64,000 bases of DNA. It comes from Macropodus opercularis (Eukaryota > Chordata > Actinopteri > Anabantiformes > Osphronemidae). The notes under the pieces were generated by a model. It was not told the DNA's origin. It searched no databases and saw nothing but the letters and a program-made list of their open reading frames with translations. How positions within the stretch are numbered: position 1 is the stretch's first letter; each line of letters opens with the position of its first letter. The translations under genes were made by a program, and so were the position numbers. The stretch is from positions 9,875,501 through 9,939,500 of the forward strand of contig CM061090.1 of assembly GCA_030770545.1 (NCBI GenBank), read 5' to 3'. Positions 57,705 to 64,000 of this stretch are shown here, in pieces.

Positions 57705-58695
57705 ATGAAGACCTTCACCTGGATCAATACTGTATTTATCTGCTGCATCAGTAAGTACCAACAACACGTCGCTCTCAACATCTGGACTAGACATTAAATT
57801 CAAATAACCGTTTACCATCTGTAACAACTGACTCATGTTGTCTCTGCTGTTTGTTTCAGGCTGGATCTCTGTCTCTCTGGCTCAGACTGTGAAGGTCCAG
57901 CCTGGTCAAACTGTCACACTGCTGAGCCCCATAAAGGTCAAAGACACTGTGATGACCTGGTCCAGACTGATCAACACGACCAAAGCCACCTGCATCTGTT
58001 ATATGACCAGATCTAACAACGTTGAATTCTGTGATGGATTTAATAGTGGACACTTTGTTATGGGAGCCAACACCACTAATGTGTTTCTCACAATCAAAAA
58101 AGTTGATTTGTCTGACTTTGGAGTCTATTTCTGTCAATTTTTCAACAAAGGACAAAGCATTTACTATGGGACACATATAAATGTTGAAGGTAAGAAAAAA
58201 AACCTAATAATAATCATAATTGGACAAAAAACAATTTAATCTCATTCAAAACATCATTAAAACCATGTCAGACAAGACATTGATTCATTAATGTTTCTTC
58301 ATTGTGTAAACAGGCAGTGACTTGGAAGGAACGTCTCAGAGTAAGACTGGCTTTAAGTTTTCAGTTGTTGTGTAGATTTGTTCGTTGTTTGCAGATAAAT
58401 ACACTTTTCAATGTGTTTATTTGATTTTAGCACAGTGTGAAAACACTGATGAAACATCGTATCTGATGAGCTGGATCATCGGGGCTCTGACTGTTTTCCT
58501 TCTCGTGGTCGTTACTGGTCTGGTTGTTTTAATCAGGAACCTTAAAACAGGTATTTCGTGACAGCAGCTGCTTCTCTCGTGTATTTTATTTAGTTTTGAC
58601 ATCTTCTCTAATGTTATGTCAATAATTTTGGTTGTCCAGCAGGAAGTGAAGAACGAAAACCACAACAGCAGGAGGTGATCTACTCTTTTAATTGA
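57705..58695 (+). CDS. IgV-7, single-V receptor lacking a core cysteine and the ITIM exon
   Basis: Exons are 57705-57750, 57860-58189, 58314-58340, 58431-58550 and 58640 onward. Signal MKTFTWINTVFICC; V domain about 17-125. The B-strand cysteine is serine (TLLSPI where paralogues have TLLCSN), while the F-strand cysteine (VYFCQF) and the extra pair (CICY, FCDGF) remain. The core disulfide therefore cannot form as usual. Stalk about 126-134; membrane helix about 143-167. After the linker exon (ends 58,674) no tail exon was found, and a DNA-transposon relic starts about 100 bp on. Reading through the donor gives EVIYSFN and a stop at 58,695. It may be a degenerating gene or a tail-shortened receptor. 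Confidence 0.6.
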
Positions 58696-58781
58696 CTCCA
58701 TTTATTTATACGCGTCCTGTCATTGGTTAATGTTTCGTCTTGGTGAGATAAATGACTAAATACTCCTTTCTGCTGCACGAG

Positions 58782-59430
58782 GGTTAAAAAAAGAAAAACT
58801 AACTGACAGCTCAACAGCAAAAGGCCTGAAAGTAGATGAAAACTAAATTTTAATTTTGTCTAAGCTGTAGAAGAACATTAAATCAATTCAAAAACTCTGC
58901 TGAGGAGCAAGATGTGACACTGCTAAAGTCTAGAGTCAGTAGATGGCTGCATCAACGGCTTCACAACAAGGTGCAAAACCCTGGTAACACTCAAGAACAG
59001 AAAGGCCACATTAGACACGAAACACTAACAAAGCCTGGTTAAGTCTGAGATAAACTGCTTTGATGTGATGAAACCAAGATGAACTTTTACCATAAAGATG
59101 GGAAGAGAGAAGCATAGAGAAGAAAAGGACCAACTCAGGATCCAAAGCAGCCAAACATCAACTAAACCATCCAAACATCCTCTGTCAGACGATGGAGGCA
59201 GGGCTCTGACATGGGCATGGCTGCCAAAGGAACAGACGCACTGTGTTTACTGATGATGCGACTGCTGACAGAAGGAGACAGAGGAATTAGTCTTCACTCG
59301 TCAGGTCGGTCGGCTGATCTCAACCCAGTAGAGCAGCTCATCACTTACAGTAATTGTAATGACCAACAGCAAGCAGCAGTTAAAGGCAGCTGCAGTAAAT
59401 GCCTCCAGTAAAAGCCAGTAAAGGTGATCA
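58782..59430 (+). mobile_element. DNA-transposon relic downstream of IgV-7
   Basis: Degraded Tc1/mariner-type transposase sequence. Stretches such as gcctggttaagtctgagat, gtgatgaaaccaagatgaac and ggcagctgcagtaaa correspond to the middle and end of a fish transposase gene, with many breaks. It sits where the ITIM exon of IgV-7 would be expected. Confidence 0.65.
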
Positions 59431-60825
59431 TCAGAGTGTTTGAAACACGTTAGAAGACTGGACGTAAATCCAGTAAAGTACTAACTACACTTCTACCTCC
59501 AGAGCCAGAGATGTCCACTACATCTGATGAAGTCAGGACAAATGCAGGGTTATGACAGTAGTAGTGTGATAGTGTGTATTTTAAGAGACAGGGTTGATAC
59601 AGGGTTCAAATTAAAGTCTTGGTCATATATTTTTTAAATAGGCCTACATGTTATATTATAAAAAGTAAATCACACATAATCAAGTCCATTTCTCACATGC
59701 AGCAACACAGGGCTATGCACTGACGAGGAAGCTGTGTGAAGCTTTGTGGATTGACTGAAATCTCATGGTGATGCTAACATTCATCATCAAAGCAGCTCTG
59801 TCCTTTGTTGTTCTATATTAAAACATCAACCACCATAAACCATCAACCAGAGGTTCTTCAGGATCCCTGCCGGTGCGGGCCTTACCCCAGTAAGGCTATT
59901 GGCTCCGCTATCCTGGCTCCAGAGGTGCTGCGGGTCAGAGACGTACTCTACTCATAACCGGAAATGAGTGTGTGGTGTTAGTGAGTTATTATTATTAGCA
60001 CCATTATTAAGATTATAATCAATAAAATTTTTGATTTTGTCTATTATTTATTATTCTCAATTAATTTCTTTTTATTTGTATTTAATTTATTAATGTTTTT
60101 GTCACTGTTGGTTGTATTCTGTTCTTTTTATTCTGCCTTTGTATTCCTCCACCGCCACACACACACCTATTGACATTTAATTCAAACAGTCAAAAGGAAA
60201 GCATAGTTAGAATACTCCTCCTGAAAAAGCAATACTGTGCATCACAATACAGCTTCCAGCCCAGTACAAGCTGCCCACTAAAACAAAATAAACACCTTGT
60301 TTTAATCTTGACTTTCATCTAAATTTGTAAACTAAGTAATTACAGTGTTGAATACATAAGGGAATGCAATTGTCTCTATTTACACTGTTAATATTTGTCA
60401 ATTTCATCGTTTGTATAAAGCTTTTAATATAAATATTCTAAAACTGCCATTGTCATACTTCTGAACCCACTGAGACGAGTATAGACTGGACCTAAACGCA
60501 CAACGTGACAGACTGTTGCTTGGCTTTAAATATTTAATAAGGCAACGTACATTCCGTACATACAGATGCAACATGCATTGATGATGACACATGACACAGT
60601 GACGCAACAATGACAGGACACACAGGGCAAATTCAACTAAAACAGGAAATGGCAGACAGGTGAAACTGATGAACCAGGAAATAACAGGGACAGAGAAAGG
60701 ACAAAACCACAGCGCCCTCGAGAGGTCGGAGGGCCAAATGTCACACCTTTGTCTCAGCCCTCTTCCTGAAGTTGACTGCGCAACCTTTCTGAGTCACACT
60801 TGAATTAAGGACAGAGCTTCAGTCT
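59431..60825. other. Intergenic before IgV-8
   Basis: AT-rich low-complexity DNA near 60,000-60,100. A stretch at about 60,590-60,745 (acaaaaccacagcgccctc, gaggtcggagggccaaatg) looks like a dispersed fish repeat. No gene. Confidence 0.45.
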
Positions 60826-60833
60826 GACACACA

Positions 60834-62411
60834 ATGAGGAACTTCACCTTGAAGGCAACTTTAATTCTCAGCTGCTTGAGTAAGTTATCAGACATAAAAT
60901 ACATGAAATTAGTCCGATAGGGTCAATTTAAGGTCTAAACAGCCATAATTCAAATGTATTTACTCAATACGCGCTTGAAGACTTTATAAAGAAACAGTTG
61001 ACAATGCTGTTGTTTCAGGCTGGCTCTCTGTCGGTGACTGTCGCACTGTGAACGTCCAGCCTGGTGAACATGTCACTCTGCTGTGCTCCAACCTTTCCAA
61101 CTACGACTCTGTGACCTTCTGGTTCAGGCTGATCAACGACTCCAGTGCCAGCTGCATCTCAGTTATGTTTACCTCTGAGAGCAACGCTGAATTCTGTGGT
61201 GGATTTCAAAGTGACAAATATGAAATGAGAACCAACATCACCACTGTGTTTCTCACAATCAAACAAGTGGATGTATCTGACTCTGGACTGTTTTTCTGTG
61301 AATTTTATACAAATGGACGTATGCTTTTCCATGTGAGCCGTTTAAACGTTAAAGGTAAGATATTTATGAAGTCCTCTCTCTTTGTGGTTATTTACAAAAC
61401 TAAGTACAATAATTGTTCTAAATTAAAACATTCTGTTTTAAAATAAAGGCAGCAGTGAGCCACCACATACCTATACTAGCATGGAAAGCAACAACAAAAG
61501 TAAGATTTTAAAAGTTTGAAATGCAAAAACTTTCAATTTATTGTTTTCAGTTTTTGCTCAATTGAGGAAAAATTCTTCTTTTTTTTTTTATAAACAAGAT
61601 GAACATGTCATCAGTATGACCTTGGGTGCACTGACCTTCTTCCTTGTAGTGGTCATCATTGGTTTGGTTGTTCAAAACAGGAAACTTAAGACAGGTACGT
61701 AGACATTATAGCCACTAAATACACTTTGTTTAACTGGGAACAATTCCTTAAATTATTTGCTTATGTTTTCTACCACTTAGCTGAAAAAGAAGAACAAAAT
61801 CCAGAGCCAAGTCAGGTCAGTTCAAAATATTAGCGTATCTATTGGTAGAAACTGTCTCACATCACCTTAACAATTAATCCTGATTTCAAGGTTGACCACT
61901 CAACTGCAAGGGTTACTGTAGTAGGGGCCAATTATTTAAGGATTGTGTATGTTTTATTTAGTCTGAATGAATAAATTAAATCACAATTTGAAAATGGCAT
62001 CTATGTTTGTGTAATATTAAAATTTGTTGTGTATGTGACAAATATGCGACAAAGAAAAATTAAGATAAACAAGACAAAAACATGTAATATTATATTGCAT
62101 AGACTACTATTGTATTTTCTAATCATGCATTTAAAAAACAATACTAGTATTAGCCAAAAAATGTGTATCCATTTTACTACACTCTGGAAAATAAGCATAT
62201 GAAGTGGTCACATTAAAACTAAATACTGTTTTCACAGAATCTTTCAACTGAGGACATGAACTACGCAGCAGTGACGTTTCGACCAAAAACAAAACGAAGG
62301 GAGCAGCCAAACATTATTTATGCTGCTACCAGACAGAATCAGGAGCCGACTGGAGTTAATGCTGTATCGTATCCATGTTGTGTTCGGGCAGAAGTAAATG
62401 TGTTAATCTGA
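60834..62411 (+). CDS. IgV-8, single-V-domain receptor with ITIM-like tail and C-terminal extension
   Basis: Exons are 60834-60879, 61019-61354, 61449-61499, 61599-61694, 61781-61815 and 62238-62411 (245 residues; phases 1,1,1,1,0). Signal MRNFTLKATLILSC; V domain about 17-127 with LLCSN, WFRLINDSS, the extra CISV/FCGGF pair, MRTN and DSGLFFCEF. There is a third cysteine near the N-terminus (VGDCRT). The stalk (128-144) is longer than in the others; membrane helix about 150-170. The tail has MNYAAV (Tyr about 197), ITIM-like but with methionine at -2, and IIYAAT (Tyr about 216). The usual stop after AATR is a CAG codon here, adding about 25 residues. Splice sites are all good. Predicted inhibitory receptor, less certain than IgV-2. 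Confidence 0.82.
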
Positions 62412-62830
62412 TGTTTCAGTAAAGACCGATAATGTTTAAACCTAACTAAAGCCAATGTTTGTGTTTAGATTTACTCTTCCACATAACTTAAACTGTTGTT
62501 TTTTTATTTTTAACATACAGTTAATGGGCCAAAATAGATGAAATACGTGTTTGATAGTTGAGAAGCTACCTTCATGCGTAAGAGATCCGAACCAGTGGAG
62601 GAAGAGGTAAAGATCGGAAAATGAGCTTAGTTGAAAGTTATGAGTCCTATGAATATAAGCTTTCTAGCAAAGATCTTTTCATCATCATAAAAGAAATACA
62701 ATCTGCATTTGTAAATAAAGATTCTTAATAAAGAAATATCACACTCAATGTAAACTAGTAGCTTAAGTGCATCATTTACACATTGTAGCTGTTCATTGTG
62801 TGTCTCCCCAATTCTCCAACATATATCTAT
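62412..62830. other. Intergenic after IgV-8
   Basis: AT-rich; nothing identified. Confidence 0.5.
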
Positions 62831-62837
62831 ATACACA

Positions 62838-64000
62838 CTCGCCGGCCACTTTATTAGGTACACCTGTTCTTCTGCCCTCAGTTAAACATGGTCGCTTAAC
62901 TTATGCAGCGAGCTAAACATGTAAGGCTTCAATGAAACACTCGGTAGACGATAGTTCTTTCCTTTCCTTTTTGTAAAACTGAAACGCACAGAACAAAGCA
63001 TGAATAACATTCTGCTTCTACGTACATGCGTAAACATACAGGTACTTACAGACTGAATGCACGAATTAGCTAAAATGCAGAAAGGTATCAGCACAAACCA
63101 GAGCTAACATGTAGCACTCTCTTAGTTGATACTAGAGCCATTCAACGTTCATTTTATCAACGAACAACGTCCAGAAACATTCAGAACAACTGCCACACAT
63201 TAACTTAGATTATTCCTTATCACGAGCGACACACAGACACCAGACTTACTCGTGGCGCTCATACCGGATGTGTAGCGTTTCCTCATATAACGGCCACATG
63301 CTGCTTCCCTCCTTTGGCCACTAGATGGAAGTGTCTGTCATGAAGCACATCAAATACGTATTCTCTGCCCTTTACAAGGTACTGTTCCCAGTAAAGAAGG
63401 CAGTACTAAACTTCAAATACAAACTTAACGATGAGGTCAGAACAACACATAATACAACAGAGAAGACAGAATACCTGTCCAACTGCTCGTTAACGCTAAT
63501 TTCTAATCAGCCAATCACATGCTGCAGCTCAAACCGAGCATCAATGGGGAAGAAAGGTGATTGAAGTGACTTTAAACGTGGCCTGGTTGTTGGTGCCAGA
63601 CGGGCTGGTCTGAGTATTTTAGAAACTGCTGATCTAGTGGGATTTTCACGCACAACCATCTCTAGGGTTTACAGAGAGTGGTCAGAAAAAGAGAAAATAT
63701 CCAGTGATTGTCAGTTCTCTGGGCGCTAATGCCTTGTTGATGCCAGAGGTCAGAGGAGAATGGCCAGACTGGTTCGAGCTGATAGAAAGACAACAATAAC
63801 TCAAATAACCACTCGTTACAACTGAGGTATGCAGGAGAGCATCTCTGAACACACAGCACGTCGAACCTTGAGGCGGATGGGCTACAGTAGCAGAAGACCA
63901 CACCGGGTGCCACTCCTGTCAGCTAAGAACAGGAAACTGAGGCTACAATTCGCACAGGCTCACCAAAATTGGACAATAGAAGAAAAACGTTGCCTGGTCT
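62838..64000 (+). mobile_element. Tc1-like transposon, interrupted and running off the window
   Basis: The outer end is at about 62,838 (gccggccactttattaggtacacc). Transposase sequence then resumes at about 63,473 and runs to the window edge. It includes the helix-turn-helix region (VVGARRAGLSILETADLVG, then SRTTISRVYREW) and RRTLRRMGYSSRRPHR. Stops at about 63,561 and later show it is dead. A stretch of about 605 bp (62,868-63,472) that does not belong to the element is bounded by acctgt on both sides, so a second insertion probably landed in it. Confidence 0.78.
62868..63478. mobile_element. Probable insertion nested in the Tc1-like element
   Basis: Foreign sequence flanked by acctgt (62,862-62,867 and 63,473-63,478), which splits an otherwise continuous transposon end. 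Its own type is unknown; no coding sequence is recognisable. Confidence 0.45.

Overview
This window is from a teleost fish, probably a spiny-rayed one. The evidence is a head-to-tail array of novel immune-type receptor (NITR) genes, a family known only from bony fish, together with fish Tc1/mariner relics, tRNA-headed fish repeats and long GT and AT microsatellites. Introns are short (mostly 70-400 bp) and every receptor gene lies on the + strand. Exon coordinates were built by hand from GT/AG boundaries, phase and comparison between paralogues. No transcript or database evidence was available. Labels NITR-1..9 and IgV-1..8 are local to this window.

Layout: 0-3.3 kb holds two NITR relics. NITR-1 to NITR-4 occupy 4.1-18.5 kb, with an LTR-retrotransposon derivative at 7.27-8.21 kb and a Tc1-like element inside an intron of NITR-4. 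A block of six single-V-domain receptor genes (IgV-1 to IgV-6) follows at 20.3-34.8 kb. The first three form a 2,947-bp tandem duplication. NITR-5 to NITR-9 and one truncated NITR pseudogene fill 36.9-55.6 kb. Two more single-V genes (IgV-7, IgV-8) lie at 57.7-62.4 kb, and the window ends inside a broken Tc1-like transposon. Between genes are transposon relics, a LINE reverse-transcriptase fragment, microsatellites and plain unassigned DNA.

How the genes work: each NITR encodes a signal peptide, a V domain, a six-cysteine I (V/C2-like) domain, a transmembrane helix and a cytoplasmic tail. All nine intact NITRs carry at least one ITIM-type tyrosine, so they are predicted inhibitory receptors on leukocytes. 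The interspersed single-V genes use the same exon phases (1-1-...-1-0) and several keep a closely similar tail motif (YAAL/YAAV). I read them as a second, related receptor family that I cannot name. Its members range from an ITIM-bearing form (IgV-1, -2, -6) to forms that lost the tyrosine (IgV-3, -5) and one with a lysine in the membrane helix and almost no tail (IgV-4), which is the build of an activating partner. The window therefore looks like an evolving paired-receptor locus. Recent unequal crossing-over, I-domain homogenisation, V-domain divergence and gene death are all visible in one stretch.
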